DNA of 64,000 nt from an uncultured Eggerthellaceae bacterium. Its GTDB lineage: Bacteria; Actinomycetota; Coriobacteriia; Coriobacteriales; Eggerthellaceae. The stretch lies in assembly GCA_937892845.1 (NCBI GenBank), contig CALBGP010000028.1:124001-188000 (forward strand), read 5' to 3'. Below are positions 34,689 through 42,897 of this stretch, piece after piece. Both the position numbers and the translations under genes were made by a program. The stretch's first letter is position 1, and every line of letters starts with the position of its first letter. The notes under the pieces are model-generated. The model was not told the DNA's origin. It ran no database searches and saw nothing but the letters and a program-made list of their open reading frames with translations.

Positions 34689-34693
34689 GTTCT

Positions 34694-34728
34694 GAAGGCC
34701 GGCGCCTGCTTGGGCCGGCCTTTTCGTT
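34694..34728 (+). terminator. Terminator between cdsA and dxr
   Basis: AAGGCCGGC and its complement around a ten-base loop, followed by TTTCG. dxr may still be reached by read-through. Confidence 0.75.
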
Positions 34729-34746
34729 TCAAGGGAAGGAGTGGGA

Positions 34747-35961
34747 ATGAATACCTTTGAAGAAACGGATTCCCGTACGACGCCCGACGCTCCCAAGCGC
34801 ATAGTTGTTTTGGGCTGCACGGGTTCCATCGGAGTGCAGACCCTTGATGTGGCGCGCAGGCACCCTGATAAGATCTCGGTGGTGGGTCTTGCGGCGAATA
34901 CAAGCGTGGTCGATACCATCAGGCAGGCGCATGAATTCCGCGTTTCCCACATTGCCTTCGGGGATGCCTCGGTGGCTTCGCATCCCATGCTGGCCCAGAT
35001 TTCAGGGTCGCACGGTGCGGGGCACCCTGGCGTTTCTGTGGGGTTCGGCGAGGAAGCGCTGTTGGACCTGGTCCGCATGCCCGAAGTTGATTGCGTTGTG
35101 AACGCCCTGGTGGGTGCTGCCGGCATGCGTGCAAGCTATGAGACGTTGGCGTGCGGCAAGCAGTTGGCCCTTGCCAACAAGGAGAGCCTTGTCGTGGCCG
35201 GCGATCTGATCATGCCGCTTGCGAAGGCGCCGGGTTCCCTCATGCCCATCGACTCCGAGCATGGCGCCATCTACCAGTGCCTTCTCGGTGAGCGCCGCGA
35301 AGAGGTGTCCGCCTTGTGGGTGACCGCTTCGGGCGGTCCCTTCCGCGGCCGTACACGCGAGCAGTTGGCGGGCATGACGGCGAAAGAGGCGCTTGCCCAC
35401 CCCACTTGGAAGATGGGGCCGAAGATCACCATCGATTCCTCTACGCTTATGAACAAAGGGCTCGAAGTCATTGAAGCCCATCATCTGTTCGGCATGCCCT
35501 ATGATCGGATCAAGGTTGTCGTGCAGCCGCAGAGCGCCATCCATTCCATGGTCGAATACTCCGATGGCAGCGTGAAAGCCCATCTCGGCACTACCGACAT
35601 GCGCATTCCCATACAGTTCGCCTTGAGCTATCCCGATCGCTGGGATGCTCCGGTTGAGCCTCTTGACTTCACGAAGCTCGGCAGCCTGGAGTTCTATCCT
35701 GCGGACACCGAAACGTTCAAGTGCCTGGCTCTGGCGCGCCAGGCGGGCAGCGTCGGCGGTACGCTTCCGTGCGCCATGAACGCCGCGAACGAGGTTGCAG
35801 TCGCGGCGTTTCTGGCTGGAGATTGTGCGTTTTTGGACATCGCGGACTGCGTTGAAGAGGTCATGTCGGTGCATCATGTCGAAAAGACAGAAAGTTTGGA
35901 TCAGCTCTCCGAGGTCGATGCATGGGCCAGGGCGGCAGCGCGCAAGGTACTAACCCGCTGA
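34747..35961 (+). CDS. dxr: 1-deoxy-D-xylulose 5-phosphate reductoisomerase
   Basis: This 404-residue enzyme performs the first committed step of the MEP isoprenoid pathway. Visible marks are the NADPH fold VVLGCTGSIGVQTL, the ANKESLVVAGD block, the metal site IDSEHGAIYQ, and WVTASGGPFRG with HPTWKMGPKITIDSSTLMNK (written here as separate motifs). ATG 34747 has AAGGAG five bases upstream. It is followed by rseP and ispG, the usual actinobacterial-type neighbourhood, and supplies precursor for uppS. Confidence 0.95.
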   Translation: MNTFEETDSRTTPDAPKRIVVLGCTGSIGVQTLDVARRHPDKISVVGLAANTSVVDTIRQAHEFRVSHIAFGDASVASHPMLAQISGSHGAGHPGVSVGFGEEALLDLVRMPEVDCVVNALVGAAGMRASYETLACGKQLALANKESLVVAGDLIMPLAKAPGSLMPIDSEHGAIYQCLLGERREEVSALWVTASGGPFRGRTREQLAGMTAKEALAHPTWKMGPKITIDSSTLMNKGLEVIEAHHLFGMPYDRIKVVVQPQSAIHSMVEYSDGSVKAHLGTTDMRIPIQFALSYPDRWDAPVEPLDFTKLGSLEFYPADTETFKCLALARQAGSVGGTLPCAMNAANEVAVAAFLAGDCAFLDIADCVEEVMSVHHVEKTESLDQLSEVDAWARAAARKVLTR

Positions 35962-36005
35962 GCAATTCCGTGCAGGCCTGCGGGGCGTGAGAGGTATTAC
36001 ATCCG

Positions 36006-37076
36006 ATGGACATCGTTTTGATGATTTTCTATGTCACCATCGTGCTCGGCGTGTTGGTGTTCATCCATGAGGGCGGCCATTATCTGGCCGCCCGTGCGTT
36101 CGGCGTCCGTGTGACGGAATTCATGCTGGGTCTTCCCGGCCCCGGCGTCGGTTTCACTGTCGGCCGCACCCGGTTCGGTGTGACGGCCATCCCGCTCGGC
36201 GGGTACGCACGTGTGTGCGGCATGGAACCGGGACCTGAAAACCCCCATGTTGAACGGGCGCTCGCCTTTGCCTACGACCGCGGTACCGTCGATGCGGATG
36301 ATCTGGCCGAAGAGCTGGGCCTCAGCGTGGATGAGGCCATCGACGTGCTCTATGTTCTGGTCGAGTGGGGAAGTCTCACCGCCCCGAAGAAGACCGACGA
36401 ATTCAACACGTTCCGCACCCCGGCCCTGCGCGACCGTCGCCGCCATATCGATGAGGCGGAGGGTACGCCGCGTTGGTATCCCAGCGCCCATAGGCTCTAC
36501 GAATCCGAGCGCGCCCAGACCTATCGGGCGCTGCCGTTTTGGAAGCGTTCGGTCATCCTGCTGGCCGGCATTTTCGTGAACCTGCTGTTCGCCGTGGTTG
36601 TCTTCGTGGTCGCATTCTCGGTTGTGGGTGTGGACATGGTAGACCAGGCGGGCACGGTTTTCCATGTGGTCGTGCCTCCCGCCGATGCCCTTGCTGCGGG
36701 CGTGAACTACATCGGCATGGTGGGCCAGGCCATCTTGGGCCTGTTCAACCCGCAGACTGCGGCGGCAACCGTCGAGGGCTCCACGAGCATCGTGGGCATG
36801 GCGGTTCTCTCGAAGAGCTACGCCGATGCCGGCCCGCTCATGTTCATCATGTTCATGGCCATGCTGTCGGTATCGCTGGGCCTGATGAACCTGCTGCCCA
36901 TTCCGCCGCTCGACGGCGGGCGTTTCGTCGTGGAGCTCTTCCAGAAGCTTTCGCGCAAAGTAGTGGGGCCGCGCGTCATGAACGCCATGAGCGTTGCCGG
37001 CCTGCTGCTGTTCGGTGCGTTCTTCGTCTTCATGCTCAATCAGGATATACAGCGGTTCGTATTCGGGAATTGGTAG
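36006..37076 (+). CDS. rseP: Site-2 intramembrane metalloprotease (M50), unusual variant
   Basis: This 356-residue protein has the zinc motif HEGGH (21-25) in helix 1 and the second metal-site block NLLPIPPLDGGR (295-306) in a later helix, so the catalytic core is intact. Two things are odd. Residues 80-127 form a compact helical unit (ALAFAYDRGTVDADDLAEEL, then SVDEAIDVLYVLVEWG) that reads like a winged helix-turn-helix and is not usual here. After the membrane segment at 182-207, where PDZ domains normally sit, only about 20 residues remain before the next hydrophobic stretch. It probably cleaves anti-sigma factors or signal peptide remnants, perhaps with substrate choice set by the insert. 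Confidence 0.85.
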   Translation: MDIVLMIFYVTIVLGVLVFIHEGGHYLAARAFGVRVTEFMLGLPGPGVGFTVGRTRFGVTAIPLGGYARVCGMEPGPENPHVERALAFAYDRGTVDADDLAEELGLSVDEAIDVLYVLVEWGSLTAPKKTDEFNTFRTPALRDRRRHIDEAEGTPRWYPSAHRLYESERAQTYRALPFWKRSVILLAGIFVNLLFAVVVFVVAFSVVGVDMVDQAGTVFHVVVPPADALAAGVNYIGMVGQAILGLFNPQTAAATVEGSTSIVGMAVLSKSYADAGPLMFIMFMAMLSVSLGLMNLLPIPPLDGGRFVVELFQKLSRKVVGPRVMNAMSVAGLLLFGAFFVFMLNQDIQRFVFGNW

Positions 37077-37088
37077 GAGGATGCGATC

Positions 37089-38162
37089 ATGAAACCCAAT
37101 GAGTCCACTCGTCGCGTGATGGTGGGCGGAGTGCCCGTGGGCGGGGGAGCTCCCTGTGCGGTGCAGTCCATGCTCAACGCGTCAGCCGATGATGTCGAAG
37201 CGAATCTGGATCAGATAGAGGCGCTTGCCGCGGCCGGCTGCGAGATCGTGCGCATGGCCATTCCGCGACGATCCTGCTTGGACGCCTTCGAGTCCGTCTG
37301 CTCGAAAAGCCCTTTGCCCGTTGTGGCCGATATCCACTTCGACCCCGTCATCGCGTGCGAGGCGGCGCGTCGAGGTGCGGCGAAGCTTCGCATCAATCCC
37401 GGCAATATCGGCGGCCTTGAGAAAACCGACGTGGTCATAGAGGCTGCGCGAGAGGCCGGCATCCCCATCCGCATCGGCGTCAACGCCGGGTCTCTCGATG
37501 ACGCCATCAAGGGCCGCGCGGACATGACCATGCCGCAAAAGCTTGCGGCCTCGGCAATCGACTACGTGCGCTATTTCCACCAGAGGGATTTTTTCGACCT
37601 GGTCGTTTCCGCGAAAGCGCATGATGTGATGACTACCGTGGAGACCTATCGCATTCTCTCGCGGGAGATCCCGGATGTTGCGCTGCATATCGGCATCACC
37701 GAAGCGGGTACGCTTCTGCAGGGCGCCGTCAAGAGTGCAAGCGGTCTTGGGATCTTGCTGTCGGAGGGCATCGGCGATACCATGCGCATCTCTTTGACCG
37801 ACGACCCCGTCCAGGAAGTGCGTGCCAGCTGGATGCTGCTTTCCGCTCTCGATCTGCGTCGTCGCGGTCCTGAAATCATCAGCTGCCCGACGTGCGGTCG
37901 CTGCCAGGTCGACTTGATCGCGCTTGCGTCGGAGGTTGACCGTCATCTGGCCAGCGTTTCCGCACCCATCAAGGTGGCCGTGATGGGCTGCGTGGTCAAC
38001 GGGCCCGGCGAAGCGGCCGATGCCGATCTCGGCGTGGCATGCGGTGCCGGTTCCGGGGTCATCTTCGTCCATGGTAAGGTCTTGCGCAAGGTTGACGAGG
38101 GCGGTATCGTAGACGCTTTGATGGAAGAGATTGCGAAGTTTGAAGCTGTTTCGCTCCGATAA
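37089..38162 (+). CDS. ispG: 4-hydroxy-3-methylbut-2-enyl diphosphate synthase
   Basis: This 357-residue [4Fe-4S] enzyme converts MEcPP to HMBPP in the MEP pathway. Cluster ligands lie in SCPTCGRCQ and MGCVVNGPGEA; ADIHFDPVIA and LRINPGNIG mark the TIM-barrel part. ATG 37089 follows AGGAGGATGCG. It is 12 bases after the site-2 protease gene, so the two are co-transcribed with dxr upstream. Confidence 0.96.
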   Translation: MKPNESTRRVMVGGVPVGGGAPCAVQSMLNASADDVEANLDQIEALAAAGCEIVRMAIPRRSCLDAFESVCSKSPLPVVADIHFDPVIACEAARRGAAKLRINPGNIGGLEKTDVVIEAAREAGIPIRIGVNAGSLDDAIKGRADMTMPQKLAASAIDYVRYFHQRDFFDLVVSAKAHDVMTTVETYRILSREIPDVALHIGITEAGTLLQGAVKSASGLGILLSEGIGDTMRISLTDDPVQEVRASWMLLSALDLRRRGPEIISCPTCGRCQVDLIALASEVDRHLASVSAPIKVAVMGCVVNGPGEAADADLGVACGAGSGVIFVHGKVLRKVDEGGIVDALMEEIAKFEAVSLR

Positions 38163-38176
38163 GATAGGACTGATAG

Positions 38177-39892
38177 ATGAACAAAGTGGTGAACCGTTCG
38201 GTTCTGCGCATGAGCTCGCTGTATGCTCCTACGCTCAAGGAAGACCCCAGTGATGCCGACATCGTGTCTGCGAAATTGCTGGTCCGCGCCGGCATGATTC
38301 GCAAGGAGGCTGCCGGTCTCTATTCGTTTCTGCCGCTGGGCCTGCGCGTCTTGCACAAGATTGAGAACATCGTTCGCGAGGAGATGGATTCCCATGGCGG
38401 CCAGGAGATCCTCATGCCCTTCGTCCAGCCTGCCGAGTTGTGGCATCGCAGCGGTCGCTGGGATGTATACGGCGCTGAACTTTTGCGCGTGACCGACCGC
38501 CATGACAACGAATTCTGCCTCGGGCCCACCCATGAGGAGATCATCACCGACCTGGTGCAAAACGAGCTGCGCAGCTACAAAGACCTGCCCAAGAACCTCT
38601 ATCAGATCCAGGTGAAGTTCCGCGACGAGCGTCGCCCGCGCTTCGGCCTTCTGCGCGGCCGCGAATTCATGATGAAGGATGCCTACAGCTTCGATGCGGA
38701 CGCCGAGGGTCTTGATGCCAGCTATGCGCAGATGCGCGACGCTTACACGAACATGTGCGAGCGCATGGGCCTCAAGTACCGTATCGTCCAGGCGGATTCA
38801 GGCCAGATCGGCGGCAATGAATCCGAAGAGTTCATGGCTCTGGCCGAAACGGGCGAAGCGGAGCTCGTGTACTGCGAGTGCGGATACGCCGCCGATGTCG
38901 AGGCCGGCGCATGCACGCCGCATCCCACCGCGTATGCCGCTGAATCCATGGAGAAGATCTCTACCCCCGGCGTCCATACCATCTCTGAGCTCGCGGAGTT
39001 CCTGGGCTGCCCTGAAAGCTCCACGGTGAAGGCGTTTGCCGGCGTGGGCGATGAAGGTCAGGTCTGGGTCCTGTTCGTTCCCGGTGATTATGAGGTCAAT
39101 GAGATCAAGGCCGACCGCATCATCCCCGGATTCCGTCCCATGTCCGATGAAGAGCTCAAGGATGCCGGATTGGTGAAGGGCTCCATGGGTCCTGTGGGTC
39201 TTCCTGCCGGCGTCAAGGTTGCCGCAGACGAGAGCCTGCGTTCCATCGAACGTTGGGTGGTGGGCGCCAATGATGACGGCTTCCATTTCGTCGGTGCCAA
39301 GCTGGGCGAGGACTTCCAGGTAGACGCCTGGGCGGAGCTGTGCACTGTGCGCGAGGGCGACGTGTGCCCGGTGTGCGGAAAGCCGCTGTCTGCGGCCCGC
39401 GGCATCGAGGTCAGCCAGATCTTCAAGCTGGGAACCAAGTATTCCGAGGCCATGGGCGCTACGTTCATGGATGAATCCGGTGCTGAGCGCCCGTTTGTCA
39501 TGGGCTGCTACGGCGTCGGCGTGTCCCGTACGATGGCGGCGGCCGTCGAGCAGAGCCATGACGACTTCGGCATCATCTGGCCTGCGGGTATCGCACCGGC
39601 CCATGTGTGCGTTGTTCCTCTGAGCGCCAAGCCCGATGAGGTGACCGAGGCCGCAGAGGAGCTTGCCGCTTCGCTTGCCGCAACCGGTCTTGAGGTGGTC
39701 ATCGATGACCGCGATGAGCGTGCAGGCGTCAAGTTCGCCGACAACGATCTGATCGGCTGGCCCGTTCAGGTGGTTGTGGGCAAGCGCGGTCTGAAGGAAG
39801 GTACCGTCGAAGTGAAGAACCGCGCCACCGGTGAAAAGACGTCTGTGGCGCTGACGGATGCTGCGGCTGCCGTCGAGGCTATCCTGGGATAG
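38177..39892 (+). CDS. proS: Prolyl-tRNA synthetase (bacterial type)
   Basis: At 571 residues this is the bacterial-type class II enzyme. Catalytic motifs appear at RKEAAGLYSFLPLGLRVL, LGPTHEEIITDL, RDERRPRFGLLRGREF and the ATP-binding GCYGVGVSRTMAA. The editing insertion lies at about residues 230-390, and the C-terminal anticodon domain (WPAGIAPAHVCVVPLS onward) is complete. It follows ispG by 14 bases and ends the housekeeping block. Confidence 0.96.
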   Translation: MNKVVNRSVLRMSSLYAPTLKEDPSDADIVSAKLLVRAGMIRKEAAGLYSFLPLGLRVLHKIENIVREEMDSHGGQEILMPFVQPAELWHRSGRWDVYGAELLRVTDRHDNEFCLGPTHEEIITDLVQNELRSYKDLPKNLYQIQVKFRDERRPRFGLLRGREFMMKDAYSFDADAEGLDASYAQMRDAYTNMCERMGLKYRIVQADSGQIGGNESEEFMALAETGEAELVYCECGYAADVEAGACTPHPTAYAAESMEKISTPGVHTISELAEFLGCPESSTVKAFAGVGDEGQVWVLFVPGDYEVNEIKADRIIPGFRPMSDEELKDAGLVKGSMGPVGLPAGVKVAADESLRSIERWVVGANDDGFHFVGAKLGEDFQVDAWAELCTVREGDVCPVCGKPLSAARGIEVSQIFKLGTKYSEAMGATFMDESGAERPFVMGCYGVGVSRTMAAAVEQSHDDFGIIWPAGIAPAHVCVVPLSAKPDEVTEAAEELAASLAATGLEVVIDDRDERAGVKFADNDLIGWPVQVVVGKRGLKEGTVEVKNRATGEKTSVALTDAAAAVEAILG

Positions 39893-39934
39893 CTTCAACC
39901 CGCCAACTTTGCTTCTTCGTTTTCGCGTGGCTCG

Positions 39935-39969
39935 AGCGCCCTGGTTTATCCAGGGCGCTTTTCGTTTTC
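39935..39969 (+). terminator. Terminator after proS
   Basis: AGCGCCCTGG, loop TTTAT, exact complement, then TTTCGTTTTCC. Confidence 0.9.
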
Positions 39970-40268
39970 CCGTCGCACTTTCAGGGCGGATCGGTGCGCG
40001 GCGCGCGGCATCGGTGTGCAGCTGTGGCTGGCATTGGTTCGCACGAGGCCCTGCGGACTGGTACCGCCGCCGCCTGGCACGTTGTGAGCCGGATGCTCGG
40101 AGCTGCCCTTCCCGGTTCTCCGATCGGTTTCAGACTGGGTTTCGAATGCTGGCCTGAGCTGTGCCGCATTAGCTCGCAGCTAATGTTTTGATCCTGGGTT
40201 ACGGATACCATTTCGCCATGTTTCTATGAAAGGCGCTTTCGCGCCTATTGAGAAAAAGGAGTGGGAAT
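39970..40268. other. Gene-free stretch before the kinase cassette
   Basis: No gene was recognised. It contains the palindrome at 40167-40185 and a small hairpin (AGGCGC/GCGCCT, 40231-40246) just before the ribosome site of the DUF4190/DUF5067-type gene. Confidence 0.5.
40167..40185. promoter_or_regulatory. Palindrome upstream of the kinase cassette
   Basis: CATTAGCT and AGCTAATG flank CGC, about 84 bases before the first gene; followed by GTTTTG. It could be an operator or a weak terminator. Confidence 0.4.
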
Positions 40269-41006
40269 ATGAGTGATCTTCAACAGGGGAGCCCCGTTGC
40301 TCCCAAGACGGGAAAGTCCGGCGCCGCGATTGCGGGCCTCGTTGCAGGCATCGTGGCGTTGGTCATGTCCCCGCTTCCCATCATCAACAACATCGCCATC
40401 TTTGTGGCGTTGGTCGGCTTGGTTTTGGGTATTTTCGGGATGCGTGCGGTGAAAAAGGGCGCATCGGGTAAAGGCATGGCCGTTGCGTCGGTGGTTGTTT
40501 CTGTGATTGCCGTCGTTGCGGTATTGGGCAGCCAGGCGTTCTACGGTGCGGCTTTGGATGCGGTTTCGGAATCTTTGGAAAACCCTTCGGTTTCAAGCGG
40601 TTCGAGCCAGGGGGACGGCAACGGGGCCGATGCCGGTGCTGCTGATGCGGGCGAGCCGACTTCGAATCCCTTTGAAGTCTCCATCGATGAGGGGACCGTG
40701 GTACAGGACTATGAGGGAAATCCTGCCTTGAGTGTGACCTATACCTGGGTCAACACGTCTGATGAGGCTACCAGCTTTGCGGTTGAGGCGTATCCGAAAT
40801 GCTTCCAAGACGGAATTCAGCTTGATACCGCCGTCGTATCGGGAGCGGCTGATTCGAACTATGCGACGGAACTCAAGCCGGGTGCTTCCGTTCAGGTGAC
40901 TCTGGCCTACTCGCTCAATGGGGAAAGCGATGTGACCGTTGAAGTGGGCCCTGTAATCAATGTCAACGATGTCATTTGGGCAGAGAAGACTTTTTCGGTA
41001 GCATAA
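40269..41006 (+). CDS. Membrane-anchored DUF4190/DUF5067-type protein
   Basis: This 245-residue protein has an N-terminal DUF4190-like part with two or three membrane helices (about residues 18-40, 42-60 and 70-95, including MRAVKKGASGKGMAVASVVV). A Ser/Gly/Asp-rich linker follows (about 108-140), then an extracytoplasmic beta-rich domain (SVTYTWVNTSDEATSFAVEA, then ELKPGASVQVTLAYSL) like DUF5067. ATG 40269 follows AAAAAGGAG. It probably senses or binds something at the cell surface and heads a cassette with a Ser/Thr kinase. The family calls are from memory and its function is unknown. Confidence 0.7.
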   Translation: MSDLQQGSPVAPKTGKSGAAIAGLVAGIVALVMSPLPIINNIAIFVALVGLVLGIFGMRAVKKGASGKGMAVASVVVSVIAVVAVLGSQAFYGAALDAVSESLENPSVSSGSSQGDGNGADAGAADAGEPTSNPFEVSIDEGTVVQDYEGNPALSVTYTWVNTSDEATSFAVEAYPKCFQDGIQLDTAVVSGAADSNYATELKPGASVQVTLAYSLNGESDVTVEVGPVINVNDVIWAEKTFSVA

Positions 41007-41101
41007 AGCTAGACTTGGGATTGCATGGACTTACGTGGACCTCCTTCGGCGTAAAGGTCGAGGGAGGTTTCATCATCGCTACGGCTGAAACGGGGTGCGC
41101 A

Positions 41102-41521
41102 ATGGAGGAGCCTTTGACTGAGGAGCTTTTGACGGAGTTGCTGAGCGCTCCTGATCCTGTCGGCTTCATAGAGGAAAACAGAATCGGAACCTGCTCGCTT
41201 TCGTCCTGCCTTAACGGGTTGCTTCAGGAGAAGGGTCTTGTGCGGAGCGAGGTCATCAGGGCGGCGGATCTCAATGAGACGTTCGGCTATCAGATTTTCA
41301 CCGGCAGCAGGATGGCGTCGCGCAACAAGGTTCTCCAGCTCGCCTTCGCCATGCAGCTCACCCTCAGGGAGGCGAATCGGCTTTTGCGCAGCGCCGGGGT
41401 AAACGAGCTGTATTGCAAGGATCGTCGGGATGCGATCATTTTGTTCTGTCTGGACAGGGGTTTGAACCTCAGGGCGGTCAATGAGGAGCTTTACCGCTTG
41501 GGCGAGGATACCATTTGCTAG
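41102..41521 (+). CDS. Helical protein associated with Ser/Thr kinase
   Basis: The protein has 139 residues and no signal or membrane part. The core (VIRAADLNETFGYQIFTGSR, then SRNKVLQLAFAMQLTLREAN) reads like an XRE-type helix-turn-helix, followed by LLRSAGVNELYCKDRRDAII and a C-terminal LNLRAVNEELYRLGED helix. Proteins with this layout are often found directly beside Hanks-type kinases, where they may act as kinase partner or regulator. ATG 41102 has GGGG six bases upstream; an earlier in-frame start is possible. The kinase gene begins nine bases later. Confidence 0.65.
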   Translation: MEEPLTEELLTELLSAPDPVGFIEENRIGTCSLSSCLNGLLQEKGLVRSEVIRAADLNETFGYQIFTGSRMASRNKVLQLAFAMQLTLREANRLLRSAGVNELYCKDRRDAIILFCLDRGLNLRAVNEELYRLGEDTIC

Positions 41522-41530
41522 AATCGGTCC

Positions 41531-42844
41531 ATGGAATCGCATGCGAGCAGACATATCTTTTCGAAGCAGGCCGAAATCGATGAATACCTTCGCCTGCTGG
41601 AACAGGATGCGGAGTATCGCCTCCTTTCGATTCTGGGTGAATCTGCGGTCGAGATAACCCAGCTGGTCAGATTTCGCGGCAGGCTCTTTGTGCGCAAGCT
41701 TATCAGGGATGATTCGGGCATCGGGGAGGCTTACAGGCACCTCATGGCCTTGCAGCGTTCCGGCGGGGGTTTAGGTGGTGTGCCCCGGATAGAGAGCTGC
41801 CATCTGATTTCAAAAGCTGTGAATTCAGATGATCCTGCGGGCGTTCCCGCGGGCACATGGCAATGCGTGGTCATGGAATACGTGGAAGGGGAGACCGTAT
41901 CCGAAGCCGTAGTGCGTCGTGGCGCATCGATTGCATTGGCTGCCGAGGTGATACCTTCCGTCTGCGATGCGGTTTCGGGGTTGCACCGGGCCGACGGTGC
42001 TCCCATCATCCATCGCGACCTCAAGCCCGATAACATCATCATATCCTCCCATGGTGCGGTGCTTATCGATTTCGGCATTTCGCGCATCTACAAAGAGGGA
42101 AACGATCGCGATACCGCGATGTTCGGAACGCGGGCGTATGCGCCTCCCGAGCAGTTTGGATTCGGGCAGACGGATTGCCGTAGCGACGTGTACGCTTTGG
42201 GCATGCTGTTGTATTTCTGCCTGACGGGCGAAGACCCCGCGCCGGGCCTGCAGCGAGAGAGCTTTTCTTCGGCGGGGTGTCCTGAGCAGATTTGTCGGGT
42301 CATGTCGCGCGCATGTTCGCTGGACCCCGATGCCAGGTATCCATCGGTTGAGGAGTTAAAGGCTGCGCTTTTGGCGGCGTGCGAAGGTCTTGTGCCGAAG
42401 GTCCGATCGGATGTGCAGCCTTCTGAAGCCGGAGTGCAGGGATCCGATGGCGCCGGGGATTGCGCTATGGCGGATTCCTCAGCGGACCAGCCACCGTCCT
42501 CGAAATCGATTCTGTCACGCGTTCCGAGGCGCGTGGGGATGGTCTGGAACATCGGCCTTTTGGCTGTTTGGGTCTTCTTTCTGGTAAGCAGCATCGCATC
42601 CGCTTGCACACCGGCCGATCAGGCCCAGGTTCCGTTGGCTGTAAGACTGCTTGAAAACGTCGGCACGGGCCTGGGTTTTCTGACCGTTTGCGCGTTTGCG
42701 CTGATGGATCGCAGGGCTCTCTACCGATTCATTCCTCGGCTTCGGGAGGTGTCCGTTCCCTCCTCGGTGCTCATGGCATTCGGAGCCTGGTCATTGTTCG
42801 TATTCGCGCTTTCGATGTTCGAAGCTGCTGCGGGATTCGTGTGA
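41531..42844 (+). CDS. Membrane-anchored serine/threonine protein kinase
   Basis: This 437-residue Hanks-type kinase has the catalytic loop HRDLKPDN (His161, Arg162, Asp163), the metal-binding DFG at 180-182, the activation end GTRAYAPPEQFG and DVYALGMLLYF. The glycine-rich loop is weak (LGESAVEITQLVRF), while a lysine in FVRKLIRD can serve as the ATP lysine. A low-complexity linker (about 290-335) leads to two or three C-terminal membrane helices, so the kinase domain is cytoplasmic. With the two preceding genes it forms a compact signalling cassette. Targets are unknown. Confidence 0.88.
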   Translation: MESHASRHIFSKQAEIDEYLRLLEQDAEYRLLSILGESAVEITQLVRFRGRLFVRKLIRDDSGIGEAYRHLMALQRSGGGLGGVPRIESCHLISKAVNSDDPAGVPAGTWQCVVMEYVEGETVSEAVVRRGASIALAAEVIPSVCDAVSGLHRADGAPIIHRDLKPDNIIISSHGAVLIDFGISRIYKEGNDRDTAMFGTRAYAPPEQFGFGQTDCRSDVYALGMLLYFCLTGEDPAPGLQRESFSSAGCPEQICRVMSRACSLDPDARYPSVEELKAALLAACEGLVPKVRSDVQPSEAGVQGSDGAGDCAMADSSADQPPSSKSILSRVPRRVGMVWNIGLLAVWVFFLVSSIASACTPADQAQVPLAVRLLENVGTGLGFLTVCAFALMDRRALYRFIPRLREVSVPSSVLMAFGAWSLFVFALSMFEAAAGFV

Positions 42845-42880
42845 GACGGCAGGTTGCAGGCATCTGACCAGGTTGTCCTT

Positions 42881-42889
42881 TGCTACACT
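42881..42889 (+). promoter_or_regulatory. Extended -10 promoter, possibly giving a leaderless mRNA
   Basis: TGCTACACT fits TGnTATAAT and ends nine bases before ATG 42898, so transcription would begin at or next to the start codon; no Shine-Dalgarno sequence is present. Confidence 0.45.
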
Positions 42890-42897
42890 GTCTTGCC

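Noticed and set aside
40050..40075. GACTGGTACCGCC resembles the T-box antiterminator word
   Set aside because: No specifier-loop structure or aminoacyl/amino-acid gene follows, and flanking bases do not match the T-box consensus; treated as chance.
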